Source: Muricauda sp. SCSIO 65647 (lineage in GTDB: Bacteria; Bacteroidota; Bacteroidia; Flavobacteriales; Flavobacteriaceae). From it: 64,000 bases of DNA. Each line of letters starts with the position of its first letter. The stretch's first letter is position 1. The position numbers and the translations under genes are program-made. Shown here one piece after another: positions 27,894-37,240 of the stretch. The stretch spans positions 2,272,501-2,336,500 of the forward strand of contig NZ_CP091037.1 in NCBI RefSeq assembly GCF_021534965.1, in the 5' to 3' direction. Below the pieces are notes generated by a model that was given only the letters and a program-made list of their open reading frames with translations, did not search any database and was not told the origin of the DNA.

Positions 27894-29027
27894 ATGCGTA
27901 AAGTCATTATATCGGTACTCGCCGGAGTTGTCATTATCGGTGCTTCAATCTTTGGGGCCCGTTTCATCGCGAATAGCAAAAAAGACAGAAGGCCCAAGCC
28001 GCAAAAGGTCGTGAAGACCGTTTTTGTCGATACGGTTAAAAATGGGCTGGTTCCAATCATTGTTCCGGCCAATGGCAATTTGATGGCCAAAAGAAGGGTC
28101 GAACTGTACGCAGAGGTACAAGGGGTTTTCAGACCGGGCAGTAAATTGTTCAAAACAGGCCAAAAATATCGGGCCGGTGAGATTTTGATTCGAATAGATG
28201 CCTCTGAATATTATGCAAGCGTGCAATCGGCAAAAAGCAATCTTTATAATCTGATCACTTCAATAATGCCGGATCTGCAATTAGATTACCCCGAACACTT
28301 CGGCAAATGGCAAACCTATTTGGCCAATTTTGATTTGTCGAAATCGACGCCCCAACTTCCTGAGATTTCTTCTGAAAAGGAAAAATACTTCATCACCGGT
28401 CGAGGCATATTCACAAGTTATTACAATGTGAAGAATTTAGAACAGCGATTGTCGAAATATACCATTTATGCCCCTTTTGAGGGTGTTCTGGCCGAAGCTC
28501 TGGTGACAGAGGGTACATTGGTGAGGGCTGGACAGAAATTGGGAGAGTTCATCAATACCGGGGTATATGAACTTCAGGTCGCCGTTAGCAAAACGTATGG
28601 TGACTTTCTTAGAGTAGGTGAGCAGGTGACCTTGCACAATTTGGAGAAGACCCAAAAATATATTGGTGAAGTGGCCCGTATCAATGGTAGGGTCGATCAA
28701 GCCTCGCAGACCATCACCGTGTTCATCGAAGTCAAAGGCGAGCAATTGAAAGAAGGACAATATCTTGAGGCCAATTTAAATGCCAAACAAGAAGAGAACG
28801 CCGTTGAGATCAGTCGCTCATTGCTACTTGAGAATAACCAGGTTTTCGTGGTAAGAGATTCGATTTTGGATGTAATCGATGTCTCGCCCGTTTATTTTGG
28901 AGAAAAGACCGTGGTCGTAAAAGATATTCCTGATAACACTCCCATAATAGCCAGGCCAGTGACCGGTGCCTATGCGGGTATGTTGGTCAGCGTATTTGAT
29001 GAGAGCGCCCAAACCGCATCTGAATGA
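27894..29027 (+). CDS. RND efflux periplasmic adaptor (membrane fusion protein)
   Basis: A 377-residue protein with one N-terminal membrane anchor (about 5-26), then lipoyl/barrel-sandwich and beta-barrel domains: the segment GNLMAKRRVELYAEVQG starts the lipoyl half, YTIYAPFEGVLAEALVTEGTLVRAGQ is the typical second half. It bridges the inner-membrane RND pump and the TolC-type outer-membrane channel encoded next. Its stop overlaps the pump start (ATGA), as does the pump's stop with tolC, so the three genes form a tight operon. The helical hairpin is longer than average, with an inserted Tyr/Pro-rich part (SIMPDLQLDYPEHFGK). Confidence 0.92.
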   Translation: MRKVIISVLAGVVIIGASIFGARFIANSKKDRRPKPQKVVKTVFVDTVKNGLVPIIVPANGNLMAKRRVELYAEVQGVFRPGSKLFKTGQKYRAGEILIRIDASEYYASVQSAKSNLYNLITSIMPDLQLDYPEHFGKWQTYLANFDLSKSTPQLPEISSEKEKYFITGRGIFTSYYNVKNLEQRLSKYTIYAPFEGVLAEALVTEGTLVRAGQKLGEFINTGVYELQVAVSKTYGDFLRVGEQVTLHNLEKTQKYIGEVARINGRVDQASQTITVFIEVKGEQLKEGQYLEANLNAKQEENAVEISRSLLLENNQVFVVRDSILDVIDVSPVYFGEKTVVVKDIPDNTPIIARPVTGAYAGMLVSVFDESAQTASE

Positions 29028-32000
29028 GAAAGGTCATTGAATATTTTATCAAGTACCATGTAGCGGTAAACGCCATTATCGTGGCATTTTTTATTTTCGG
29101 CATCGTTGGGGCACTATCGCTTAAATCTTCCTTTTTTCCACTTACGGAATCAAAAAACATATTGATCAGTATTACCTACCCCGGGGCATCGCCCCAAGAG
29201 GTTGAAGAAGGCATCGTACTAAAAATAGAAGACAATTTGAAAGGACTTCAAGGTGTTGATAGGGTGACTTCGACTTCTAGGGAAAACTCAGGATCTATCA
29301 ATGTTGAGATTGAGAAAGGCAGGGATATCGATTTCATGTTGCTTGAAGTAAAGAATGCTGTTGATAGAGTCCCCACATTTCCAACGGGCATGGAACCCTT
29401 GGTGGTTTCAAAGCTGGAAGCGGTACGTCAGACCATCAGTTTTGCCATTAGCGGAGAAAACCTGCCCTTGGTCACATTAAAACAGATTGGGAGACAAATC
29501 GAAAATGATTTGCGTGCCATCGAAGGTATTTCACAGATTGAAATATCTGGTTATCCTGAAGAGGAAATAGAGATTGCCGTTGATGAAAACAGTTTGTTGG
29601 CCTACAACATTTCGTTCAATGAAGTAGCGCTGGCAGTCGGCAATGCCAATATTTTGGTGACGGGCGGCAATATCAAGACCGATGCAGAAGAGTATCTTAT
29701 AAGGGCCAATAACCGTTCTTATTACGGTGATGAATTGTCAAATGTGATCGTAAGGGCAGATGCCTCTGGTCGAACCATTCGCCTGAAAGATGTGGCTGTC
29801 ATCCGTGACCGTTTTTCTGAGACGCCCAACAGCTCATATTTTGATGGTAATCTTTCAGTAAATACTACTATTACCAGCACCAATAGTGAAGATTTGATCG
29901 GTGCTGCCGAGCAAGTGAAAGAGTATATTGAAGATTTCAATGAAAAGTATGAAAATGTACAGCTGAATGTGGTAAGTGATCTATCAAAAACACTTACTCA
30001 GCGTACCCAACTATTGGCCGAGAACGCGGTAATGGGCATAATCTTGGTATTGTTGTTTCTTTCACTTTTCTTGAACACAAGACTGGCATTTTGGGTGGCT
30101 TTTGGTCTGCCCATAGCATTCTTGGGCATGTTCGTTTTTGCACCCATGCTCAATGTGACCATTAATGTACTGTCGTTGTTCGGTATGATCATCGTTATCG
30201 GTATTTTGGTTGATGACGGCATTGTGATAGCTGAAAACATTTATCAGCATTATGAAAAAGGAAAGAACCCCATTCAGGCGGCCATTGATGGTACCATGGA
30301 AGTGATTCCCCCGATCGTATCGGCCATTATCACCACTATTCTTGCTTTTTCGATATTCCTATTTTTAGATGGGCGCATAGGAGATTTCTTCGCCGAGGTC
30401 TCGGTGATCGTCATTTTGACCTTGGTGGTCTCATTGGTAGAGGCCCTCATTATATTGCCCGCCCACTTGGCCCACTCAAAAGCGTTGCAACCACAAAGTA
30501 AAAAGCAGAAAACAGGAATTGCAAAGGTATTTGCAAAGCTGCGCATCATCAATAAGTTGGGTGATAAGGCCATGGTCTATATGCGTGATAATTGGTACAG
30601 CCCGGTCCTTCGGTTTGCCTTGGAATACAAAGTATTGACCTTTGCCCTTTTCATCATGATACTGTTCTTGACCTTTGGTTCCATTGGCGGAGGAATCATC
30701 AGAACATCTTTTTTCCCCAGAATTGCCAGTGATAGGGTTGCCATTGAACTGCAAATGCCAAACGGCACGCCCGTAACGGTCACTGATTCGATTATCGGTT
30801 TTATCGAGAAAAAGGCCAAAATAGTCAACGAAGAATTGACAAAAGAATATTTGGCCGGAACCGATAAGGTACTTTTTGAAAATATGATCAAGAACATCGG
30901 GCCCGGTTCTTCTTCAGCCACGTTAATCATCAACCTGCTTCCTGGTGAGGAAAGGCCTGATGAGGTTCGGGCAGATATAGTGACCGGAAGGCTTAGAGAC
31001 CTTGTCGGACCGGTGGTCGGTGTCGAAAGCCTTATTTATGGTTCTGGAGGAAATTTTGGTGGTGACCCCGTGTCGGTATCCTTATTGGGAAACAATATCG
31101 AAGAGCTAAAGGCCGCAAAACTTGAATTGAAGACGGCACTTGAAGACAATGCCTTGTTGAAAGATGTGGCCGATAACGACCCCGCGGGCATAAAGGAAAT
31201 AAAACTCGAACTCAAAGAAAATGCCTATTTGTTGGGATTGGACCTACGCTCGGTCATGAACCAAGTGCGTGCAGGATTCTTTGGAGTGCAGGCCCAACGT
31301 TTTCAAAGAGGGCAAGATGAGATTAGGGTCTGGGTACGGTATGATCGTGATAACCGTGCCTCGATTATTGACCTTGATGAGATGCGTATCCTTACCCCGA
31401 CGGGCAATAGGGTGCCCCTGAAAGAAATTGCCAATTATAGTATTGAAAGGGGCGATGTGGCCATCAACCATTTAGATGGCCAACGCGAAATCAGAATATC
31501 GGCAGATTTGAAAAACCCCGATGAGACCAGTGCTCCAGATATCATGGCATGGATCCGAAATGACATCATGCCAGAGATTCAGTCAAAATATTCAACCATT
31601 ACCGCTTCTTATGAAGGTCAGAACCGGGAACGTATCAAACTGATGAATTCATTGAATTTTGTAGGGCTCACCGTGTTGTTTTTGATATACATCACGATCG
31701 CCTTTACGTTCAGGAGCTTTAGCCAGCCATTGTTGTTGCTGCTATTGGTGCCCTTTAGCCTTCCTGCCGTGGCCTGGGGCCATTGGTTGCACGGTTTTCC
31801 GATCAATATTCTTTCCATGTTGGGTATCATTGCGCTTATTGGCATTATGGTAAATGATGGTTTGGTACTCATCGGAAAGTTCAATGGTAACCTGAGAAGG
31901 GGCATGAATTTTGACGAAGCGATATTTGAAGCGGGCCGTTCACGTTTCAGGGCCATCTTTTTGACTTCGGTCACCACTATTGCTGGCCTTGCACCCCTCT

Positions 32001-32314
32001 TATTGGAAAAAAGCCGTCAGGCACAGTTTTTAAAGCCCATGGCCATTTCTATTGCCTATGGCATAGGGTTTGCCACTGTTTTGACCCTGCTGATGTTGCC
32101 ATTGTTCCTCTCCTTCAATAACAATGTAAAAGTATTCAGCAAATGGCTAAAGACCGGAGAGAAGGTAAGTAAAGAAGAGGTCGAAAGGGCCATTAAAGAA
32201 AAGATCGAAGAAGAACACTTGGTTTCCCAAGGTATTCGTTCTGTCAATGGCGATGAACTACGAAATGGTAAACAAGTGGCACAACAGACCGAATTAGAAG
32301 ACACATTGAAATGA
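29024..32314 (+). CDS. RND-superfamily efflux permease
   Basis: A 1096-residue inner-membrane pump with the duplicated RND layout: helix 1, a large periplasmic loop, helices 2-6, helix 7, a second loop, and helices 8-12. The proton-relay region of helix 4 contains GILVDDGIVIAENIYQHYE, and the pseudo-repeat GIMVNDGLVLIGKFN occurs in the C-terminal half. It would expel hydrophobic compounds or lipids using the proton gradient. The C-terminus carries an acidic, charged tail of about 60 residues. Substrate is not predictable. Confidence 0.95.
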   Translation: MRKVIEYFIKYHVAVNAIIVAFFIFGIVGALSLKSSFFPLTESKNILISITYPGASPQEVEEGIVLKIEDNLKGLQGVDRVTSTSRENSGSINVEIEKGRDIDFMLLEVKNAVDRVPTFPTGMEPLVVSKLEAVRQTISFAISGENLPLVTLKQIGRQIENDLRAIEGISQIEISGYPEEEIEIAVDENSLLAYNISFNEVALAVGNANILVTGGNIKTDAEEYLIRANNRSYYGDELSNVIVRADASGRTIRLKDVAVIRDRFSETPNSSYFDGNLSVNTTITSTNSEDLIGAAEQVKEYIEDFNEKYENVQLNVVSDLSKTLTQRTQLLAENAVMGIILVLLFLSLFLNTRLAFWVAFGLPIAFLGMFVFAPMLNVTINVLSLFGMIIVIGILVDDGIVIAENIYQHYEKGKNPIQAAIDGTMEVIPPIVSAIITTILAFSIFLFLDGRIGDFFAEVSVIVILTLVVSLVEALIILPAHLAHSKALQPQSKKQKTGIAKVFAKLRIINKLGDKAMVYMRDNWYSPVLRFALEYKVLTFALFIMILFLTFGSIGGGIIRTSFFPRIASDRVAIELQMPNGTPVTVTDSIIGFIEKKAKIVNEELTKEYLAGTDKVLFENMIKNIGPGSSSATLIINLLPGEERPDEVRADIVTGRLRDLVGPVVGVESLIYGSGGNFGGDPVSVSLLGNNIEELKAAKLELKTALEDNALLKDVADNDPAGIKEIKLELKENAYLLGLDLRSVMNQVRAGFFGVQAQRFQRGQDEIRVWVRYDRDNRASIIDLDEMRILTPTGNRVPLKEIANYSIERGDVAINHLDGQREIRISADLKNPDETSAPDIMAWIRNDIMPEIQSKYSTITASYEGQNRERIKLMNSLNFVGLTVLFLIYITIAFTFRSFSQPLLLLLLVPFSLPAVAWGHWLHGFPINILSMLGIIALIGIMVNDGLVLIGKFNGNLRRGMNFDEAIFEAGRSRFRAIFLTSVTTIAGLAPLLLEKSRQAQFLKPMAISIAYGIGFATVLTLLMLPLFLSFNNNVKVFSKWLKTGEKVSKEEVERAIKEKIEEEHLVSQGIRSVNGDELRNGKQVAQQTELEDTLK

Positions 32315-33705
32315 AAGAAGTGTATCGAGTTCTACCCCTTTTATTTTTTGTTTTTTCATGTACCCTTGAAGCCCAAGAACAACTGTTGGACAAAGAAGTA
32401 GCGGTACAATTAATGTTGGAAAACAATTTTGGGGTAAGAATAGCCAAGAACAATGTAGCGGTGGCCAAGAATAACCAAGATATCCTGAATTCGGGTTTTT
32501 TGCCCAGTATAACAGGAAATGCAGGGGCAAATTACCAAAGAGACGATTCTACATTTGAGTTCCCCGGACAGTTTTTAAATGATGCTGATGGCAATCCGGT
32601 AATCGATGAGGAAACTGGAAATCCGGTGCCCAGACCTGATGCGAGCCTCTATAAGGCCGAAGCGCAGCGATATAATGCAAGCCTTAGGGCCGATTATGTG
32701 CTTTTTGACGGACTGGGTAGATTTTATGACTACAAGCGTCTAAAAGAAGAATACAATTTAACCGAACTTCAGGCACGTGAAACCATTGAAACGACCATGC
32801 TGCAGCTGTTCTCAGTCTATTATGAGGTCGCACGAATTTCAGAAAATATCCAGATTCTCAGCGAAACCTATAAAAGTACGGCCGACCGATTGAAGCGCGC
32901 TGAGTACAGTTTTGAATTTGGGCAAAGCAATAAGCTCGACGTGCTCAATGCTGAAGTAGATCTTGTGAATGACAGTATCAACCTGATGAACGAACGTCAG
33001 CTGCTGAAAAATACGATTCGTGACCTTAACATTTTGCTTAACCAAGAATTGGAGAATACATATAAGGTCGATACCACCGTAACATTCACTGACATGTTGA
33101 TAGTGGAAGATTTCATAGAAAAAGCCGAGAAAAACAACGTCAGCATGTTGCAGGCCGAAAAAAATACCATGATAAATGATTATACCCTTAAGGCAAGTAA
33201 ATCGGTTTTCTTGCCCACTATTGGGTTAACGGGCTCTTATGGTTGGAATCTCAACCAGAATGCTCCCGGGCCCTTCTTTCCCGGCGTTAATGTCAACAAC
33301 ACAAGAAGTTTTGGGCTAGGGGCAACCTTAACATGGAGTATCTTTGATGGGGGTAGGGGTATCACCCAAATCAAAAATGCCAAAATATTGCTGGAATCGC
33401 AAGAAATTCTCAATACGCAGATCCGACAAGAAATAAAACGTGATATTGCCAATGCAAGGGGCAACTATTTCAACCTTTTTGAAGTGTATGAACTGCAAGG
33501 GCAGAATGTCAAGACCGCGACGAATAATTACCTGCGTTCGGTTGAACGATACAAGCTTGGCCAGATTACCTCTGTAGAGCTTCGGCAGGCACAGATAAAC
33601 CTGTTGAACGCCAAAACCAGCAAAAACTTGGCAAAATACAATGCAAAATTGGCCGAGTTGCAATTATTGCAATTGGCGGGTCAGTTGTTGAACGTCGATA
33701 TATAG
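32311..33705 (+). CDS. TolC-family outer-membrane efflux channel
   Basis: A 464-residue exported protein (signal ending near LEAQEQ) with two outer-membrane efflux repeats rich in coiled helices. Landmarks are FLPSITGNAGANYQRD, YVLFDGLGRFYDYKRL, SNKLDVLNAEVDLVND, FLPTIGLTGSYGWNLN and YKLGQITSVELRQAQINLLNA, all usual for TolC/NodT proteins. It completes the tripartite efflux machine with the adaptor and pump encoded just upstream. Confidence 0.95.
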   Translation: MKEVYRVLPLLFFVFSCTLEAQEQLLDKEVAVQLMLENNFGVRIAKNNVAVAKNNQDILNSGFLPSITGNAGANYQRDDSTFEFPGQFLNDADGNPVIDEETGNPVPRPDASLYKAEAQRYNASLRADYVLFDGLGRFYDYKRLKEEYNLTELQARETIETTMLQLFSVYYEVARISENIQILSETYKSTADRLKRAEYSFEFGQSNKLDVLNAEVDLVNDSINLMNERQLLKNTIRDLNILLNQELENTYKVDTTVTFTDMLIVEDFIEKAEKNNVSMLQAEKNTMINDYTLKASKSVFLPTIGLTGSYGWNLNQNAPGPFFPGVNVNNTRSFGLGATLTWSIFDGGRGITQIKNAKILLESQEILNTQIRQEIKRDIANARGNYFNLFEVYELQGQNVKTATNNYLRSVERYKLGQITSVELRQAQINLLNAKTSKNLAKYNAKLAELQLLQLAGQLLNVDI

Positions 33706-33710
33706 GTGCC

Positions 33711-33893
33711 ATGTACGAGCATTATTTTCAATGCCCCTACTGTTGGGAACAAATCTCAATGCTTTTAGACACTTCCATCACCCATCAAGCCTATGTCGAA
33801 GATTGTGAGGTATGCTGTAACCCTATCGAGGTAAACTGCTCTTTTCAAGATAATGAATTGACTATGTTCAGTGCGGTTCAACTTGGGCAGTAA
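33711..33893 (+). CDS. CPXCG-motif cysteine-rich small protein
   Basis: A 60-residue protein with two cysteine pairs, CPYC near the N-terminus and CEVCC in the middle, forming a probable zinc ribbon. The pattern (MYEHYFQCPYCWEQIS, YVEDCEVCCNPIEV) is that of the CPXCG-containing small protein family found in many proteobacteria and Bacteroidota, of unknown function. It starts five bases after the tolC stop and is probably co-transcribed with the efflux operon. Confidence 0.85.
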   Translation: MYEHYFQCPYCWEQISMLLDTSITHQAYVEDCEVCCNPIEVNCSFQDNELTMFSAVQLGQ

Positions 33894-33923
33894 TTTGCTT
33901 ACATTTATGCTAAGCCAGCACCT

Positions 33924-35267
33924 ATGATTTTTTCAAAGCTCTTGCCTGCTAAAATATTTCCAATCCTATTGGTAAATTTTATCGGGGTTTTAGGATATAG
34001 CATTGTAATACCCATTCTAATTTTCATCGTCATAGATTTTGGCGGCAATGGCTTTGTTTATGGGTTACTTGGGGCAATGTATCCCTTTTTTCAATTTATA
34101 GGGGCACCTATCTTAGGAAGACTTTCTGATAGAATTGGAAGAAAAAAGGTGCTCGTTATCAGTCAAGTAGGAACTTTTTTCGCATGGTTGCTCTTTCTTT
34201 TGGCCTTTGCTTTGCCCAAGACAGGCTTGTGGTCACAAGACACTGAATTAACAGGGCAATATATCATGACCCTACCGCTGCTGATTATCTTTTTGGCAAG
34301 GGTTTTTGATGGGTTTACCGGAGGTAACGTTTCAGTGGCCAATGCCTATCTATCTGATATTTCTACCGATGAAGACCGTAATGCGAATTTTGGTAAAATG
34401 GGAGCTTCTACAAGTCTTGGGTTTGTGCTGGGTCCTGCACTGGCCGGTATTTTGGCTTCAACATCTTTGGGCGAAGTATTGCCCTTAATGCTTGCGGCCT
34501 CAATTTCTTTAGTGGCAATTTTTGTGATTACCATAAAATTGAAAGAAAGCAACCCGTGTGTTGTTGATACGGCAGAATTGAAGTTAAATTCCTTTAGACG
34601 CTTTTTTCAGGTAGAACATAAAGATTGTTATACCGAGGGTGAGTCAGGTATGGGCGACGGTAAGAAAGAAAGCTGGTCAACAATTATGACTGTTCCAGGA
34701 ATTCCCCTATTATTTGGCGTTTATTTCTTGACTTTTTTGGCATTCAGCCTATTTTATGCAGGCTTGCCCATATATGCCAATACGCTTTTAGAATGGTCGC
34801 CCACTGAGCTTGGTTTGTTTCTCACGTACTCAAGCTTTATCATGATAATTGTTCAAGGCCCGGTATTGAGTAGGCTTTCGAAAGTATTGAGCGATAAGAT
34901 TCTGATTGTTCTGGGATCGCTTTTATTGGCCATAAGTTTTTATTTGCTATCGATCGAAAACATAACGGTAATCTATTTGGGCAACACATTTCTTTCGTTG
35001 GGCAATGGTTTGATGTGGCCAAGCTTTTTGGCCTTATTGTCAAAAAAAGGCGATAAACAGAGACAAGGGGCCATTCAAGGTTATGGCAGCAGCATGGGCA
35101 GCATTGCCAGTATGTTCGGACTCGTAGCTGGTGGATTATTGTTTGAATCGATGACAACTTTGGTGTTTATAATCGGTGCAGGGGTTTTCTTATTGATTGC
35201 GGTTTTGATGTCGATTCAATTTGTCAATGGAAGACCAAAAAGAGTGGTCACAACGGCAGCCTCTTAG
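33924..35267 (+). CDS. MFS transporter, TetA-like drug/proton antiporter group
   Basis: A 447-residue protein with 12 predicted membrane helices and a central hydrophilic loop of about 50 residues after helix six. The MFS motif A is GRLSDRIGRKKV after helix two, and a DGFTGGNVSVANAYLSDIS segment matches the helix four-five region of TetA-like antiporters. It would export a small hydrophobic compound. It follows the efflux operon and CPXCG gene by 30 bases and converges with the LytTR regulator gene. Confidence 0.9.
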   Translation: MIFSKLLPAKIFPILLVNFIGVLGYSIVIPILIFIVIDFGGNGFVYGLLGAMYPFFQFIGAPILGRLSDRIGRKKVLVISQVGTFFAWLLFLLAFALPKTGLWSQDTELTGQYIMTLPLLIIFLARVFDGFTGGNVSVANAYLSDISTDEDRNANFGKMGASTSLGFVLGPALAGILASTSLGEVLPLMLAASISLVAIFVITIKLKESNPCVVDTAELKLNSFRRFFQVEHKDCYTEGESGMGDGKKESWSTIMTVPGIPLLFGVYFLTFLAFSLFYAGLPIYANTLLEWSPTELGLFLTYSSFIMIIVQGPVLSRLSKVLSDKILIVLGSLLLAISFYLLSIENITVIYLGNTFLSLGNGLMWPSFLALLSKKGDKQRQGAIQGYGSSMGSIASMFGLVAGGLLFESMTTLVFIIGAGVFLLIAVLMSIQFVNGRPKRVVTTAAS

Positions 35268-35286
35268 CCAAAAGATATTTTATGAA

Positions 35287-35997
35287 CTATTTTACCCATT
35301 TATTCAGCACTTTCTTTCTAAAATCTTCAAGATAACTACGGCCAATGGTGTACCTGATACCGTCAATCTCTAAACTATTGCCCTCGATAGATTGTATTTT
35401 TTCAATAGCTGCCGTGAAAGAACGATGAATACGTATAAACTTATCTGAAGGAAGCTCTTTTGTGAAACCGCTCAGCGTACTGTGAACAATGTACTTGTCA
35501 GAAGTTGTTTTTATTCTGATGTAGTCTTTTAGGCTTTCAACAACGAGAATCTCGTTCAAATAGATTTTTTGTAGCCGTTTGTTGTCAACCTTGACAAAAA
35601 TGCTAGGGTTTTCAGTAGGGCCTGTATTTTCAGTAGAAGTAGATAGAAGACCGATTATACGGTTAATGGTCTTCAAAAAACGCGGAAAAGAAAAGGGCTT
35701 GACCAAATAGTCGATCGCCTGGGCCTCAAAACCTTTTAACGCGTATTCTTCATGTGCTGAAGTGATGACGACCATAGGTTTGATTTTGAGCGTTTCCAAA
35801 AAATCAAAACCATCAAGAACAGGCATGTTTATATCCAAAAAAATGATGTCGACCAAGTGGTTTTGCAGGTATGAACTGGCATCCACGGCATTTGAAAAAG
35901 TCTGTTCCAATACCAGCTCAGATACTTGTTCAACATAATTTTTCAACACATTGATGGCCAAGGGCTCATCATCTACTATCATAACCTTGAAAGCCAT
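35287..35997 (-). CDS. LytTR-family response regulator
   Basis: A 236-residue regulator with an N-terminal receiver domain (FKVMIVDDEPLAIN, phospho-acceptor Asp55 in IIFLDINMP, Lys in YLVKPFSF) and a C-terminal LytTR DNA-binding domain (about 130-236: LNEILVVESLKDYIRIKTT, FIRIHRSFTAAI). It overlaps the sensor kinase gene by one base and must be its partner. LytTR regulators bind short direct repeats upstream of target promoters. The pair is divergent from the mannosidase cluster, which it may control. Confidence 0.94.
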   Translation of the reverse strand: MAFKVMIVDDEPLAINVLKNYVEQVSELVLEQTFSNAVDASSYLQNHLVDIIFLDINMPVLDGFDFLETLKIKPMVVITSAHEEYALKGFEAQAIDYLVKPFSFPRFLKTINRIIGLLSTSTENTGPTENPSIFVKVDNKRLQKIYLNEILVVESLKDYIRIKTTSDKYIVHSTLSGFTKELPSDKFIRIHRSFTAAIEKIQSIEGNSLEIDGIRYTIGRSYLEDFRKKVLNKWVK

Positions 35998-37082
35998 TAT
36001 ACTTTTAGTTTTAGTGAAACTTTGAAGAGGGTTTTATTTTCTTCGACATTGAATTCATATTCATTCGGCGCATAGCCCAATTGAAGTCGTTTTCTGACGT
36101 TTGATAGTCCTATTCCCCCTGCTCTTGAGGGTATTCTATCTTTCTTTTCTCCTTTGGGCTTTGTATTTTTTGTCTCAAAATACAAAAAGCTATCGATTAC
36201 ATTGATATTGACACAAATATTCATCTTTCCAATGTTTTTGCTTGCCCCATGTTTGAAACAATTTTCGACCAAGGGAATCAACAACATCGGGGCTATGGCT
36301 TTATTTTCGAGATTTCCGGTAATATTGACATCCACCTCCAATGAATCATCGAACCGTATCCGTTCAAGGTCGATATAATTCTGAATACATTCCACTTCCT
36401 TTTTCAAGCCCTCTTTCCTTTTCTTGGTGGCATAGAGAAGGTAGCGCATTAAATCTGAGAGTTTCAACACAACCTCAGGCGCCTTATTTGATTTTTCAAG
36501 GGTAAGCGAGTAAATATTGTTGAGTGTGTTAAAAAAGAAGTGTGGCGAAACCTGTGATCGTAGAAAACGTAGTTCGGTGGCCATTTGTCGTCTTTCCAAC
36601 TCGTGAAGTTTGCTGTGCTCTTGCAACCAATCGATGGTAATCTTGATGGCGGTCACAAAAGAAATCACATATAGCTCGCCCAACATCGTTATGATGGCAT
36701 AGTTTAGGGTGATACTGCTGACCGGTTCGGCCGCCTCGGGCATGACATTGGTGCTAACCAAATAATAGGTAAGGTTGAATTTTACCAAAAGCATCAAGAA
36801 GAGGGACAAAAACACCAGTATGACATAAGTGAAATATTTTTTGGTGTGGATAAACTTGGGCATCAAATAATAAATGTTGAAATAGGCCAAGGCTATATGA
36901 ATAGGAAATCCGATGAGATTGGTCTTCAATGAATATTCGAAGTCATTGTGCAGGCTTCCCCACCTAAGAACATTAAAAATGAAATAGATGGTCCAAAAAA
37001 TAATGTGGTATTTATAACTGATCTTGTAGTGGGATACTTTCTTTGATTGTATAAGATTATGTAGTTTTTCATTAATGTACAT
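35997..37082 (-). CDS. LytS/YehU-type sensor histidine kinase
   Basis: A 361-residue membrane kinase with four predicted N-terminal helices, a short coiled linker (LHELERRQMATEL), the His_kinase domain with phospho-accepting His181 in QVSPHFFFNTLNNIYSL, and a HATPase_c domain containing PMLLIPLVENCFKHGA and GGIGLSNVRKRLQ. There is no large periplasmic sensor domain, so a ligand would be sensed in the membrane or through a partner. Encoded just upstream of the LytTR regulator and divergently from the CBM9-like gene, 158 bases away. Confidence 0.94.
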   Translation of the reverse strand: MYINEKLHNLIQSKKVSHYKISYKYHIIFWTIYFIFNVLRWGSLHNDFEYSLKTNLIGFPIHIALAYFNIYYLMPKFIHTKKYFTYVILVFLSLFLMLLVKFNLTYYLVSTNVMPEAAEPVSSITLNYAIITMLGELYVISFVTAIKITIDWLQEHSKLHELERRQMATELRFLRSQVSPHFFFNTLNNIYSLTLEKSNKAPEVVLKLSDLMRYLLYATKKRKEGLKKEVECIQNYIDLERIRFDDSLEVDVNITGNLENKAIAPMLLIPLVENCFKHGASKNIGKMNICVNINVIDSFLYFETKNTKPKGEKKDRIPSRAGGIGLSNVRKRLQLGYAPNEYEFNVEENKTLFKVSLKLKV

Positions 37083-37205
37083 GATAGTAGAAAATTAGTC
37101 CATAATGTTAGGTTGTTTAGCCCAAATGAGGGGCTATTGGTCTAATATTATGGTAAGACAAGCATAAATTTATCAATATTAAGGAAAATTGACCGGTATG
37201 GGCAG

Positions 37206-37213
37206 TTACTTTG
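37206..37213 (+). promoter_or_regulatory. Possible -7 box of the CBM9/GH92 cluster
   Basis: TTACTTTG agrees with TAnnTTTG at seven of eight positions and lies 27 to 36 bases before the candidate start codons of the CBM9-like gene, within the 158-bp divergent region shared with the sensor kinase. Confidence 0.3.
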
Positions 37214-37240
37214 TGAGTGCCACCCGATCGCACCTAACCA

